Positions 1 through 9,020 of a stretch of DNA of 64,000 nt are shown one piece after another. Below the pieces are notes generated by a model, which was given only the letters and a program-made list of their open reading frames with translations, was not told the origin of the DNA and searched no databases. The position numbers and the translations under genes were made by a program. The DNA is from Amycolatopsis sp. DSM 110486. GTDB lineage: Bacteria > Actinomycetota > Actinomycetes > Mycobacteriales > Pseudonocardiaceae. The DNA is taken from NCBI RefSeq assembly GCF_019468465.1, contig NZ_CP080519.1:4603001-4667000 (forward strand), read 5' to 3'. Every line of letters begins with the position of its first letter. Position 1 is the stretch's first letter.

Positions 1-161
1 TGCGCCTGCTCGCGCGCGGCTACGCGTACAAGGAGATCGCGTCGGAGCTGTTCATCTCGGTCAAGACGGTGGAGACGCACGTGTCGAGCGTCCTGCGCAA
101 GACCCAGCTGTCCAACCGCTACGAGCTCTCCCGCTGGGCCTCGGACCGCCGGCTCGTCTAG
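1..161 (+). CDS. LuxR-type response regulator, C-terminal end (partial)
   Basis: The window opens inside this gene; only the last 52 codons are present, in the frame beginning at base 3. They encode a LuxR/GerE helix-turn-helix: the segment GYAYKEIASELFISVKTVETHVSSVL contains the usual scaffold and recognition helices (EIA...L..S.KTVETHVS). In two-component response regulators this domain sits at the C-terminus and binds promoter DNA after receiver phosphorylation. The tail ends RRLV and the stop TAG overlaps the end of the convergent exporter gene. The N-terminal receiver is outside the window, so the target regulon cannot be judged. Confidence 0.85.
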   Translation, partial: RLLARGYAYKEIASELFISVKTVETHVSSVLRKTQLSNRYELSRWASDRRLV

Positions 162-1075
162 GCGGCGGGCTCCGCGGCCACCAGCGGCTTCGGGGCCACG
201 GCCTTCTTCCGCTGCACCCGCGTGAGCGCGACGCCGCCCAGCACCACGACCATGCCCGCGATCACGCGGAAGCTCAGCTGCTCGTGCAGGAAGATCGCGC
301 CCAGGGCCACCGACACGATCGGCAGCAGGTACCCGACCACCGACGCCGCGACGGCGCCTTCGCTGGCCAGCAGCTGGTAGTTGAGGGCAAACGCGATCCC
401 GGTCCCGCCGATGCCGAGGATCACCACGGCGAACGCGGCCAGCGGCGTCAGGTGCACCGGCGACAGCCCGCCGAACGGCACCACCAGCACGAGGAACCCG
501 GCGGCGATCATCATCTGCCCGCCCGACAGCGCGTAGGGCGAGTCGCCGGTGTCCGAGAGGTAGCGGCCCTCGTAGACGAACGCGAAGCCGTAGCTCGCCG
601 CCGCCGCGAGGCAGGCCAGCGCGCCCCAGCTCAGCAGGCCGGACGCCTCCCACGGCGCGAAGATCAGCAGGATTCCCGCCAGGCCCACCACAAGTCCGGC
701 CGCGCGCATCGCCGTCATCCGGTGGCGGACCCCGAGGAACGGCGCCACCACGAGCACCCACAGCGGCGTCGTCGAGTTCAGCACGCCGGTGATGCCGGAG
801 TCCACAGTGGTCTCACCGATCGCGAAGAGCAGGAACGGCAACGCGTTGTGGAAGAACGCGGCCACGGTGAGGTGGCGCCACGTGCGCTTGTCCGTCGGCA
901 GCCGGCGGCGACCGAGCCGGCACAGCGCCACGAGCACCACGGCGCCGAGCACCAAGCGCGCCAGCACCAGCTGCACCGGCGAGAACGCCGCGAGCCCCAG
1001 CTTGATCCAGAAGAAGCTCGAACCCCACATCAGTGCCAGCGCGGCAATCCTGAGCAAGGTCTTCGTCTCGCCCAC
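158..1075 (-). CDS. EamA/DMT-family membrane exporter
   Basis: Probable drug/metabolite transporter of the EamA (DMT, RhaT-like) family in the cytoplasmic membrane. The 305-residue product has about ten hydrophobic segments in two homologous halves, beginning with TLLRIAALALMWGSSFFWIK, the typical first helix with the W-G-S-xF motif. A longer frame runs to 1132, but I place the start at GTG 1075 because AAGGAGG lies 7 bases upstream and the family usually begins just before helix 1. The gene is divergent from a LysR regulator 104 bases away, the common arrangement for a regulator and the exporter it controls. The substrate is unknown. The last 4 bases overlap the end of the LuxR gene. Confidence 0.88.
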   Translation of the reverse strand: MGETKTLLRIAALALMWGSSFFWIKLGLAAFSPVQLVLARLVLGAVVLVALCRLGRRRLPTDKRTWRHLTVAAFFHNALPFLLFAIGETTVDSGITGVLNSTTPLWVLVVAPFLGVRHRMTAMRAAGLVVGLAGILLIFAPWEASGLLSWGALACLAAAASYGFAFVYEGRYLSDTGDSPYALSGGQMMIAAGFLVLVVPFGGLSPVHLTPLAAFAVVILGIGGTGIAFALNYQLLASEGAVAASVVGYLLPIVSVALGAIFLHEQLSFRVIAGMVVVLGGVALTRVQRKKAVAPKPLVAAEPAA

Positions 1076-1152
1076 CCCGGTTCCTCCTTCTCGGCCGAAG
1101 TTCAGCCTGACCCCGCCCAGACGTAAGGACAAGCGAAAATAACTGCAGGAAC

Positions 1153-1173
1153 GCTTAAGCAGAGCTGTAGAAT
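1153..1173 (+). promoter_or_regulatory. Promoter/operator region of the LysR gene
   Basis: A TAGAAT -10 hexamer at 1168-1173 ends 6 bases before the ATG at 1180, so the regulator is probably read from a leaderless mRNA. Just upstream the palindrome GCTTAAGC (1153-1160) lies between the divergent genes and could be part of a LysR binding site. This is inference from position and symmetry. Confidence 0.45.
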
Positions 1174-1179
1174 TCGGCC

Positions 1180-2082
1180 ATGCTCGACGTGCGGCGAATG
1201 CAGGTACTGCGCGCGGTGATCACCAGCGGGTCGATCACCGCCGCGGCGCGGAACCTCGGGTACACCCCGTCGGCGATCAGCCAGCAGCTCTCGGTCCTCG
1301 AACGCGAGGCGGGCACCGAGCTGCTCGAACGCGTCGGCCGCGGCATCCGGGCCACGCCCGCGGGCGTGCTGCTGTCGGAGCACGCCGAGACGCTGAGCGC
1401 GGAGCTGGCGCGCGCCGAAGCGGCGTTGACGGAGCTCAAGGAGGGGCGCACCGGCAAGCTGGCCATCCGCTACTTCGCCACAGCCGGCGCTTCGGTGATC
1501 CCGCACGCCGTGGCCGCCGTCCGCCGCGAGCACCCCGGCGTGTGGCTCGACCTCAAGCTCGTCGACCCCGACGACCCGATGCCCGAGGTGGAGGAGGGCC
1601 GCGCCGACGTCGCGATCGTCGTCTTCCCCCGGCCCGCGCCGCCGGCGAAGGGGATCGAGCTCGTGCACCTGCTCGACGACCCGTACCGCGCGGTGCTGCC
1701 CCGCGCGCACCCGCTGGCGCGCAAGCGCGTGCTCGACCTGACCGACCTCGCCGACGAGCCGTGGGTGGGCGTGGACCCGATGCCCGGGATGTGCCGCGCG
1801 ATCCTCGACGGCGCGTGCGCTTCGGCCGGGTTCGCGCCCAACATCGTGGTCGAGTCGGAGGACTACCTCACGGCGCAGGGCTTCATCGCGGCTGGGCTGG
1901 GCGTGGGGCTGGTGCCGGAGCTGGGTGTCGGGCCCGCGCACCCGGGCGTGGCCGTGCGGCGGATCCGCAACCCCGAGCCGTGCCGGATCATCCACGCCGC
2001 CATCGCCGCGCGGGCCGTCGGAAATCCGGCTGTGCGGACGCTGATCGACGCGATGCGTCAGGCGACGGCGAAGGTCGCCTGA
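1180..2082 (+). CDS. LysR-family transcriptional regulator
   Basis: A 300-residue LysR-type regulator. Residues 1-60 form the winged HTH (RMQVLRAVITSGSITAAARNLGYTPSAISQQLSVLEREAGTELLER), with the standard A.xL..SQPAIS-like recognition helix. Residues 90-295 are the periplasmic-binding-protein-like effector domain. It is divergent from the EamA exporter, so by the usual LysR logic it probably controls that gene and itself in response to the exported compound. The ATG start is supported by the HTH beginning at once and by a -10 hexamer placed for leaderless transcription. The effector cannot be deduced. Confidence 0.9.
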   Translation: MLDVRRMQVLRAVITSGSITAAARNLGYTPSAISQQLSVLEREAGTELLERVGRGIRATPAGVLLSEHAETLSAELARAEAALTELKEGRTGKLAIRYFATAGASVIPHAVAAVRREHPGVWLDLKLVDPDDPMPEVEEGRADVAIVVFPRPAPPAKGIELVHLLDDPYRAVLPRAHPLARKRVLDLTDLADEPWVGVDPMPGMCRAILDGACASAGFAPNIVVESEDYLTAQGFIAAGLGVGLVPELGVGPAHPGVAVRRIRNPEPCRIIHAAIAARAVGNPAVRTLIDAMRQATAKVA

Positions 2083-2104
2083 CGGCTCAAACGACTCTGA
2101 CTGC

Positions 2105-3250
2105 TCAGACGAAGAACAGCTCGGAAACGCCGATCCCGATCAACACCGCGCACAGGATCGCGGCGACCATGAGGATCAACTTCCGGCGGGCGGCCGCCTT
2201 CTGCCGCACCTCCGCGGCCGACACCGCCTGCTGAGCCGCCGACGGCACGAACCGCGCGGACGGCGGCTGCAGGGGCTGCTGCTGCACCGGCTGCTGCTGG
2301 GGCGGGATCTGCTGCGTGGGCTGGGCGGCCATCGGCTGCTGCATGGGCTGCGGTGCGGCCGGCGCGTAGGGCACCTGCTGCACCGGCATCTGCATCAACG
2401 GCCCCGGCTGGCCCGGCTGCTGCGGGGGCAGCGGCCACGACGCGGGCATGGTCGGCATCGCGGGTGCCGTCGGCGGGATGAACGCGGTCTGCTCTCGGCC
2501 CTCGGTGATGGCGCTGAGCGCGGCCACCGTGTCGGCCATCGTCGGACGTGCCGTCGGGTCCATCCGCAGCATCTTGCGCAACGCGGCGGCGAGCACCCCG
2601 GAGTTCTGCGGCGGCCGCTCGGACGCCTCGCCGTCCTCACCGAACGGCGGCACGCCCTCCACGGCCGTGTACAGCGTGGCGCCGAGCGAGAACACGTCGG
2701 CGGCCGGCGAGGCCGGGGCACCGCGGGTCACCTCGGGCGCGCGGTAGGCAGGGTGCGCCCCGCCGCCGGTGATGCCGATGTCGGTGAGCTTCACGCCGCC
2801 GTCGTCGGCCAGCAGCACGGTGCCGGGTTCGAGCGTGCGGTGCACGATGCCGGCCGCGTGGATCGCCGCCATCGCGTCGCCCAGCATGATCCCGAGCGAC
2901 GCCGCCTGCTCGGGCGTGAGCCGTCCGTGCTCGGCGAGGAACGACGCCATCCCGCGCGACGGGATGTACTCCATCACCAGCCAGACGTCAGGTCCGTCGG
3001 GCAGCACGTCGTACACGGTGATCGCGCTCGCGTGATCCACGCGCGCCGCGTCCTTGCCCTCCTGCATCACCGCGGCGCGCGCTTGCTCGGCGCGGTCCGG
3101 CGGCAGGCCGACGGGCAGGTACATGCGCTTCATCGCGACCGTGCGGAACAGCCGCGTGTCGAACGCTTGCCACACGATGCCCGCGCGGCCGCGGCCGATC
3201 GGCTGGTCGAGCCGGTACCGGCCGCCGACGATGGTGCCTTCTGAACTCAA
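2105..3250 (-). CDS. Ser/Thr protein kinase-like protein, probable pseudokinase
   Basis: A 381-residue membrane-anchored Hanks-type kinase fold. It keeps the glycine loop (GRGRAG, about residues 18-23), the ATP lysine (VAMK) and the DVFSLG subdomain IX motif. The catalytic loop HRDxKPxN is instead HRTLEPGT: the catalytic Asp is Thr and the Lys and Asn are also lost. DFG is DIG, and only about 12 residues separate it from the APE-like APEV, so the activation loop is almost absent. A Pro/Gln-rich linker (about 245-345) leads to one C-terminal membrane segment (KLILMVAAILCAVLIGIGVS) with almost no outer domain. The start is TTG 3250 with AGGA upstream. It lies 13 bases behind an active kinase gene, probably in one operon. 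It likely acts as a scaffold or allosteric partner rather than an enzyme. Confidence 0.88.
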   Translation of the reverse strand: MSSEGTIVGGRYRLDQPIGRGRAGIVWQAFDTRLFRTVAMKRMYLPVGLPPDRAEQARAAVMQEGKDAARVDHASAITVYDVLPDGPDVWLVMEYIPSRGMASFLAEHGRLTPEQAASLGIMLGDAMAAIHAAGIVHRTLEPGTVLLADDGGVKLTDIGITGGGAHPAYRAPEVTRGAPASPAADVFSLGATLYTAVEGVPPFGEDGEASERPPQNSGVLAAALRKMLRMDPTARPTMADTVAALSAITEGREQTAFIPPTAPAMPTMPASWPLPPQQPGQPGPLMQMPVQQVPYAPAAPQPMQQPMAAQPTQQIPPQQQPVQQQPLQPPSARFVPSAAQQAVSAAEVRQKAAARRKLILMVAAILCAVLIGIGVSELFFV

Positions 3251-3263
3251 ATCTGTTCCTGGA

Positions 3264-4907
3264 TCAAGGGTTGGCCGGCGGCGAACTCGGGATGTTGGAC
3301 GACGACGGCGGGTTGTCCGAGGACGTCGGCTCGTCCGGAGTCGACGTCGGAGTCTTCGTCGGCCTCGAGGTGGTTTCCCGCGACGAAGTCGTCCGGGGCG
3401 TGCTTCGGCGAGACGACGACGTCTCGCGTGAAGAGGACTCCTCTGAAGAGGACGTCTCTTCCTCGCTCGTGGTTGCTTCCTCGCTCGAAGGCGCCGTGCC
3501 CGTGGTCGGAACCACGTTCGACGACGTCGCCGGGGGAGCGGGCTGCTGCGAAGCGTCGGGCGGGTTGTTCGAGCTCAGCAGCCACACGCCGAGCGCCACC
3601 AGGCCGACCACCACGATCGCGCCGATGATCGCCGGCTTCTTCCACGCGCCGGGCTTCTCGTCCTCGTCGTCGGTGGGGCTGGTCTGGGCCCGCGGGGGCG
3701 GCGGCTCGTCGTAGCCGTCGTCATACCCGTCGTCGTACTGGTCGTCGTACTGGTTGTAGGCGTCGTGGGTCGGCACGGACCGGGTGGCGGCCAGGCCGTT
3801 GCGCCCCGGGTCGCCGTACAGCGGCGGCTCGCCCTGGTATTGCTGGTCGTACCGGTCGTAGTCGTTCTCGGGATACGCGGCGGCCGCGGGGTACTCGGCC
3901 TCGTCGTCGTAGTACTGCTGCGCCGGGCCGGGCGCGTCGAGCAGCGTGCCAGAGTGCGCGGCGTCGTCCATGTCCTCTTCGGGGAACAGGTGCGTGGCGG
4001 CCGCGCCGGCCACGGCGGCAGCGCCCAGCGTGCCGGCCGAGGCCACCATCACGGTCTCGCCGGCCGGTCCGCCCAGCGGCGTTTCGCCCCGTGCGACGGA
4101 GGCCAGCAGCTCTTCGCACTCCTCGGCGGTGGGCCGGTGGTGGATGTCGGGGTGCAGCAGCACGGCGAGCACGCTCGCGAGCGGGCCCGACTGGCGCGGC
4201 GGGTTGATCTGCCCCGCGGCCACGGCGTGCAGCAGGCTCAGCGTGTTCTCCGACAGCCCGAACGGCGGCTGGCCCTCGCACGCGGCGTACAGCGTGGAGC
4301 CCAGCGAGAACACGTCGGACTCGGGGCCGGGGTCACCGCCGATCGCGACCTCGGGCGCGAGGTAGGCGGGCGTGCCGGCGATCATCCCGGTCTTGGTGAC
4401 CGTGACGTCGTCCTTGGCGCGCGAGATGCCGAAGTCGGTGATCTTCACGGTGCCGTTGCCGGCCAGCAGGATGTTGCCCGGCTTGATGTCGCGGTGGACG
4501 ATGCCGACGGCGTGCGCCTCGCGCAGCGCGGCGGCCACCTGCGCGCCGATCCGCGCGACCTCCAGCGGCGGCAGCGTGCCGCGCTCCTGCAGGACCTGGG
4601 CCAGGCTCGTGGAGTTGAGGTACTCCATGATCAGGCACGGCTGCCCGTTGTCGTCGGTGACGACGTCGAACACCGAGATCGCGTTGGGGTGGTGCAAGCG
4701 CGCGGCGATGCGGCCCTCGCGCATGGTGCGCTGCCGGGCGTCTTCGGCGTCGTGCTCATCGAGGCCCGGCTGCATCAGCAGCTGCTTGACGGCCACCGTG
4801 CGGCCCAGCACCTCGTCGTGTGCCTGCCAGACGGCACCCATCGCGCCCGAGCCGATCCGGCCGATGATGCGGTACCGGCCGGCGACCAGACGACCCTCGT
4901 CGCTCAC
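3264..4907 (-). CDS. Ser/Thr protein kinase, single-pass membrane
   Basis: An eukaryotic-like kinase of 547 residues with a complete active site: GSGAMG loop, VAVK lysine, HRDIKPGN catalytic loop, DFG, a normal activation loop with several Thr (DVTVTKTGMIAGT) and the APEV motif. The kinase domain (1-275) is cytoplasmic. A variable acidic/Tyr-Asp-rich linker follows, then one membrane helix (AIIGAIVVVGLVALGVWLLS, about 430-450) and an outer tail of about 95 residues made almost only of Ser, Thr, Pro and Glu. There are no PASTA repeats, so it is not a PknB orthologue by architecture. The start is GTG 4907 after GGGAGG. It leads an operon with the downstream pseudokinase; the two may form a signalling pair. 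Confidence 0.93.
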   Translation of the reverse strand: MSDEGRLVAGRYRIIGRIGSGAMGAVWQAHDEVLGRTVAVKQLLMQPGLDEHDAEDARQRTMREGRIAARLHHPNAISVFDVVTDDNGQPCLIMEYLNSTSLAQVLQERGTLPPLEVARIGAQVAAALREAHAVGIVHRDIKPGNILLAGNGTVKITDFGISRAKDDVTVTKTGMIAGTPAYLAPEVAIGGDPGPESDVFSLGSTLYAACEGQPPFGLSENTLSLLHAVAAGQINPPRQSGPLASVLAVLLHPDIHHRPTAEECEELLASVARGETPLGGPAGETVMVASAGTLGAAAVAGAAATHLFPEEDMDDAAHSGTLLDAPGPAQQYYDDEAEYPAAAAYPENDYDRYDQQYQGEPPLYGDPGRNGLAATRSVPTHDAYNQYDDQYDDGYDDGYDEPPPPRAQTSPTDDEDEKPGAWKKPAIIGAIVVVGLVALGVWLLSSNNPPDASQQPAPPATSSNVVPTTGTAPSSEEATTSEEETSSSEESSSRETSSSRRSTPRTTSSRETTSRPTKTPTSTPDEPTSSDNPPSSSNIPSSPPANP

Positions 4908-5119
4908 GCGACCTCCCTTTGGGGCTCCGACTGCCCGGAGCGGGACGTGCCCACCCCGAAGATGCGACCTCGAACCGGCCGCAGCACCGCAGCGTAGGCA
5001 CCTGTCGTGGGCCGTGTGCCGGTTTTCCCGAGACCGGCCCGTGACAAGGCTAGGCGTTCACTCTGTGCACACACACTCGGCACGGTCTGATCGTCTACCC
5101 GGAACAGGATCGTCGCAGG

Positions 5120-6013
5120 TCACGAGAATGCGACGGCGGAGAGCAGTCGCGCTTCGGAGATGACGTCGCGCTCCACGACGTCGAACAGCTGCGTGACGCG
5201 GAGCAGTGTTCCGTCGGCCTGGTGCAGCACCGCGACGGCGACCACCGAGCCGTCGTCCTGCACGCGGGCCTCCTGAACGTCGATCGAGCGGGCCGCGCTC
5301 CACGCGCGGACCAGGCTGCCGGCTTCGCCCTGGGCGAGCCCGGGGGCGAGCAGCGCCAGCGCGCTGTCGGGGTTCTTGTCGATCGAGGCGTAGAAGGCCT
5401 TCACGGCCTTCAGCTTGTCGGCGTCGGACGCGGTCTCCGCGCTCGTGGACTCGGTGTGCTCCGACGGAGGCGTGCTGCTCGGCGCGGACGTGCTGGGCGT
5501 GCCGGCCTGCTCCGTGGTCGAGCCGATGTCGTGCGTGGGCTGCGTGGTGCCGGCGCCAGACTCGGCCTGCGTGCCCTCGCGGTGCCCGGACGTGGTGCCG
5601 CCGGAGCCGTGCTCCTGCGAGCCGGGCACGGCCTGGCCGCCGAGCGCGGCGGCGCCGCTGAAACCGGTGGGGATGGTGTCCTCGGCGACCGGCGTGGTCG
5701 GCCGGGGCCCGCCGCTGAGCAGCGCCGCGGTGACCACGGCGCCCGCGACGAGCGCGCCGGCGCCGACGAGGCCCGCCTGCTTGGCGCGGCGGGCGAAGCG
5801 GCTCTCGGGCTCTTCGGCCGGCTCGGCGGATCTGGCGGTCTCCGCGCGGTGCGACCGCGGCGGCAGGTACTTCTGCGGCTCGCGGAAGACCTGCTCGAGG
5901 TAGTCGCGGTCCGCGTCGCCGACGCCGTCGAGCAGCTCGGGAGGGATCACGTCCTCGACGCGGACGGCAGTGACCTCGCGGGTCTCACGCCGTGTGCGCT
6001 GCCGATCAAGCAC
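5120..6013 (-). CDS. Single-pass membrane protein with NTF2-like outer domain, unknown function
   Basis: I do not recognise a named family. From GTG 6013 the product has 297 residues: an acidic/basic cytoplasmic part, one membrane helix (AGLVGAGALVAGAVVTAALLSGG), a Ser/Thr/Gly-rich spacer and a C-terminal outer domain of about 95 residues (AVKAFYASIDKNPDSALALLAPGLA...VTQLFDVVERDVISEARLL). The alternation of a helix pair and long strands is reminiscent of NTF2-like folds. The next gene upstream has the same plan and a similar tail. The frame stays open to GTG 6142; I prefer 6013 because GAGG lies 6 bases before it and the extra residues look non-coding. It follows the kinase operon promoter region by about 210 bases. 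Confidence 0.75.
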   Translation of the reverse strand: MLDRQRTRRETREVTAVRVEDVIPPELLDGVGDADRDYLEQVFREPQKYLPPRSHRAETARSAEPAEEPESRFARRAKQAGLVGAGALVAGAVVTAALLSGGPRPTTPVAEDTIPTGFSGAAALGGQAVPGSQEHGSGGTTSGHREGTQAESGAGTTQPTHDIGSTTEQAGTPSTSAPSSTPPSEHTESTSAETASDADKLKAVKAFYASIDKNPDSALALLAPGLAQGEAGSLVRAWSAARSIDVQEARVQDDGSVVAVAVLHQADGTLLRVTQLFDVVERDVISEARLLSAVAFS

Positions 6014-6302
6014 GAAAGTCCTCACTCTGGGGTTCGGGGGGACGACGGTACGGCCGTTCGGTCGTACGCCGCTGGTCCGGACGGCCGACTCGTGGTCGGA
6101 TCCAGACCTGCTGTCGCCAGGTAACCCTGTGGCGACGGGCACCCGCCAGGCTCAGTCGCCGGAATGCCGTCGTCATACGACGAGCGGCAGCTTATGTCAC
6201 CCACCCGGACCAAGTTCAACCGCTTACCGCACCGCACGTGCATCGGAACGGGCAGTTTGCACCTGCACGAAACGCGCGCCCATGCCGGACGATCATGCCT
6301 GG

Positions 6303-8315
6303 TCAGGCGCCGTCGTCGGCGATCTTCTCGTCGTCGCCGAAGGTGAGCGTGCGCTGCTCGATGGTCTTGGTGCCATCAGTGTGGGTCACTTCGAGCGTGT
6401 TGACCGTGGTGTTGTTGTCCGGGTCGATCTCGACCTTCTTGACCTCGAAGTACGCGACGTTCGCGTAGCGCTGGCGCAGGCCCTGCGAGCCCTCCTGCTT
6501 GAGGTCCCCGGTGGTGACGGCCGCGGCCTCCGAGGGGTCGGTGGTGACGTTGTTGAAGAACCTCTCCGTGTTGTCCCCCATCGCCTTGGGGTCCGGGGAG
6601 GTCTCGTAGAAGACGTTGGTCGGCGAGGTCTCGCGCTGCGCCGGGGTGACCGGCGGCTTCGCGGGCGGCCGCGCCGGCGTCGATGTCGGCCCGGTGGTGA
6701 TGGGATCCGACGAGTCTCCGCTGGACGAGGAGTCCGTCGGCGACTCGTCTTCGCTGGTCTCGGAGCCCACGGCGTTCTGCGGGTGCGTGTCCGGGGCGTC
6801 GTCCCGGGTGCCGGAGCGCCCGCCGCCGGAGCTGCTGCTGTCCTGCGGGTCGCCGCCCGCGCCGCCCGTGCCGCCCTGCTGGCCGAGCGACGGGTCCGGG
6901 AGGATCAGCGGGTTGCCGCCGTTCTGCCGGCCCGGCCAGCCGCCGCCGAGCGCGTCGGTGGTCGTGGTGGGTCCGCCGACGAGGAAGGTCCCGGCGAACA
7001 GCAGCCCGACCACCACCGCGCCCGACGCGCCGGTCGCGAACCACGCTGCCTTCCGCCACGTCTTGGGCGGGGTTACCGACGCGGGCACGGAGCCGAGGTC
7101 GAACTTGCCGAGCCCGTCGAGCAGGGGAGCGGCGTACACGCGCACTTCGTCGTCTTCGTCGAGCGAGGCCTCGTCGAACGGACCGCGCACCCGCGGCTTG
7201 GCCGGGGCCCGCAGCGTGACGCGCTGGCGCCGCGGGGGCTCGGGCTTGGCCGGCTGCTCGGCGGCGGGCTCCGGCGGCGCGCTCAGCTCGATGTGTTCGC
7301 GGGCGAGCTCGGCCTCGTCGTGCTCCGGGGGCTGCGGCTGGGCCAGCGTGGCGGCGGTCGCCGCGACCCGCTCGCGCCGGCTGCGGCGCACCTGCGGCCG
7401 GCCGAGTCCGTCGTGCATCGGCATGTCGGCGAGCGAACGCGTGGTCCCCGGCGCCGCCCAGGCGCGGTCGATCTCGCTCATGGGCTGGGGATCAGGCACC
7501 ACGGCCTGTCCGGTGGGCAGGCGCCGCTCGTCCTGCGCGAACTCCGGTGCGCCCTCGCCGGACTCCGGCAGCACTGCTTGCCCGGCGAACGCACGCGGTT
7601 CTGCCTCCGGACGGGGCTCGGCGAGGTCGTCGGTCCGCGGAAGCACGGTGTGTCCGGCGAGCCCCTGTTGTTCGGCCTGCGGGGACTCCGGCCCCGCCGC
7701 GTCGGCGAGGTCGCCGGACTGAGTTCCGCTCCAGAGCGACTCGGGTTCGGGCGGGCCGTCGATCGGGCCGGCCTCGTCGAGGCGGCCGGCGGTGAAGCCC
7801 CGGTCACCGTGGCCGGGCTGGGGCAACTCGGTGCGGCCTCGCGTCGGCGGTGCGTACGGCCCGCGCCCGTTCAGCGCGTGCTCGGGGAGCGCGTCGTAGG
7901 CGCGATAGTCCTCATGGACGCGGTGCTCGTCGCGCGGCTCGTCCGGCCTGCGCGTCGGCTGCGGGAGCGGGATCGGGCGGCGCGGGTGCGTCTGCCGGGC
8001 CTGCTGGGGCTGCGGCAGGAGCACGCCGGGCCCTGGCACGGGCAGAGTCCCGTGCGTCGGCGCGAACGTCGAGCGCGGATCGGCCGCTCGCCGGCGAGGT
8101 GGGGGCAACGGCAGGGCGCCGGCCGGGGCGTCGATGTGCTCGCCGCCGGGCCGGTGGCGGTGGTGACCTCCGCCGTGTGGCGGGACCACGGGCGTCCACG
8201 TGTCCGTGTCCTGAAGACTGCGAGCCCGGTGCCTGCCCGGCACCGTGACCTCCGCGGCCGTCACCGTGTCCGGGTGGCTCGAGCTTCTCGACCCACCCAT
8301 CGCGTTTCCCGTCAT
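6303..8315 (-). CDS. Large proline-rich single-pass membrane protein with NTF2-like outer domain
   Basis: A 670-residue protein of unknown function. Residues 1-410 are a low-complexity, Pro/Glu/Arg-rich cytoplasmic region. A single membrane helix (AWFATGASGAVVVGLLFAGTFLVGG, about 415-440) is followed by a Gly/Ser/Thr/Pro-rich spacer and a folded C-terminal domain of about 100 residues (NVFYETSPDPKAMGDNTERFF...TVNTLEVTHTDGTKTIEQRTLTF). This tail resembles the one in the neighbouring 297-residue protein, so the two are probably paralogues. The ATG at 8315 has GGGAGGGG 11 bases upstream. The position next to a kinase pair suggests an envelope-sensing or phospho-regulated role, but that is only context. 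Confidence 0.8.
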   Translation of the reverse strand: MTGNAMGGSRSSSHPDTVTAAEVTVPGRHRARSLQDTDTWTPVVPPHGGGHHRHRPGGEHIDAPAGALPLPPPRRRAADPRSTFAPTHGTLPVPGPGVLLPQPQQARQTHPRRPIPLPQPTRRPDEPRDEHRVHEDYRAYDALPEHALNGRGPYAPPTRGRTELPQPGHGDRGFTAGRLDEAGPIDGPPEPESLWSGTQSGDLADAAGPESPQAEQQGLAGHTVLPRTDDLAEPRPEAEPRAFAGQAVLPESGEGAPEFAQDERRLPTGQAVVPDPQPMSEIDRAWAAPGTTRSLADMPMHDGLGRPQVRRSRRERVAATAATLAQPQPPEHDEAELAREHIELSAPPEPAAEQPAKPEPPRRQRVTLRAPAKPRVRGPFDEASLDEDDEVRVYAAPLLDGLGKFDLGSVPASVTPPKTWRKAAWFATGASGAVVVGLLFAGTFLVGGPTTTTDALGGGWPGRQNGGNPLILPDPSLGQQGGTGGAGGDPQDSSSSGGGRSGTRDDAPDTHPQNAVGSETSEDESPTDSSSSGDSSDPITTGPTSTPARPPAKPPVTPAQRETSPTNVFYETSPDPKAMGDNTERFFNNVTTDPSEAAAVTTGDLKQEGSQGLRQRYANVAYFEVKKVEIDPDNNTTVNTLEVTHTDGTKTIEQRTLTFGDDEKIADDGA

Positions 8316-8651
8316 GCCCGTCCGACCCCTCCCCGGTGTGGGCGTGACGGCGCCGGCACTCCGATCAACCCGATCGGAGCAGAGGCGCGAACGGAGTCAC
8401 TTGCGACCACACTTGCGAACTCCCGCGCATCTGCACGCGCACGCGGCAGTGGGCGCGCGGAGCCGCAGCTACCGCGCGTCCTCCGGGCGTCGCCCGACCC
8501 AGACGCAAGGGTCCTCACGAACCCAAGAGTAGGAAACCGCCAGGCGAAAGTCTCTGGGCAACCTGCAACTTGCACAGGTTTCACTCTGTCGGGGACGACC
8601 GAACGGGCGTGGGGTCACGCTACGCAGTGCAATCGCCCCAGGTAGAGCAGA
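8316..8651. other. Intergenic stretch without a gene
   Basis: 336 bases upstream of the proline-rich membrane protein and downstream of the next gene. No convincing coding frame or RNA gene was seen. The only structure noted is an inverted repeat, AACCTG at 8560-8565 and CAGGTT at 8575-8580, which could be a regulator site or chance. Confidence 0.5.
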
Positions 8652-8957
8652 TCACCCTCCGCTGCGGTACTTCTCTCGGGTCGTCTGGAGAGCCTTCGTC
8701 GCCACAGCACCGCTACCGATAGCAATCACAATGGCGATGACGTCGGCTACGCCTGACCCGGAAGTGAGCAGCCACGCGAACAGTGATGCCGCCGTGGTAC
8801 CACCGGCGACCGCCCAGCGGCTGCGCACGTACTGCGCGACGGGCGCACCGCCGGCCCGCTTACCCGCTGCGTTGTTCAGCAGCGCCAGGTACCCGACATG
8901 GCCCAGTGCCGCCAGCACGCTCGCGATCGCGATGATGACGGCGATGACGTTAATCAT
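8652..8957 (-). CDS. Small hypothetical membrane protein
   Basis: A 101-residue protein with about three hydrophobic helices: residues 2-28 ([20 protein letters not shown]), 48-68 and 70-88 ([20 protein letters not shown]), ending in a basic tail. No family is recognised. The gene has good third-position G/C bias and an ATG 6 bases after a CAGACT hexamer, suggesting a leaderless transcript. It lies 63 bases downstream of chorismate mutase in the same direction and could be read through from it. No catalytic motif is visible. Confidence 0.65.
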   Translation of the reverse strand: MINVIAVIIAIASVLAALGHVGYLALLNNAAGKRAGGAPVAQYVRSRWAVAGGTTAASLFAWLLTSGSGVADVIAIVIAIGSGAVATKALQTTREKYRSGG

Positions 8958-9020
8958 GGGTCCAGTCTGCCCGTTTTTGCGGACCGGCGGATCGGGGAAG
9001 TCCCCGATGTGGCCGGAAGT

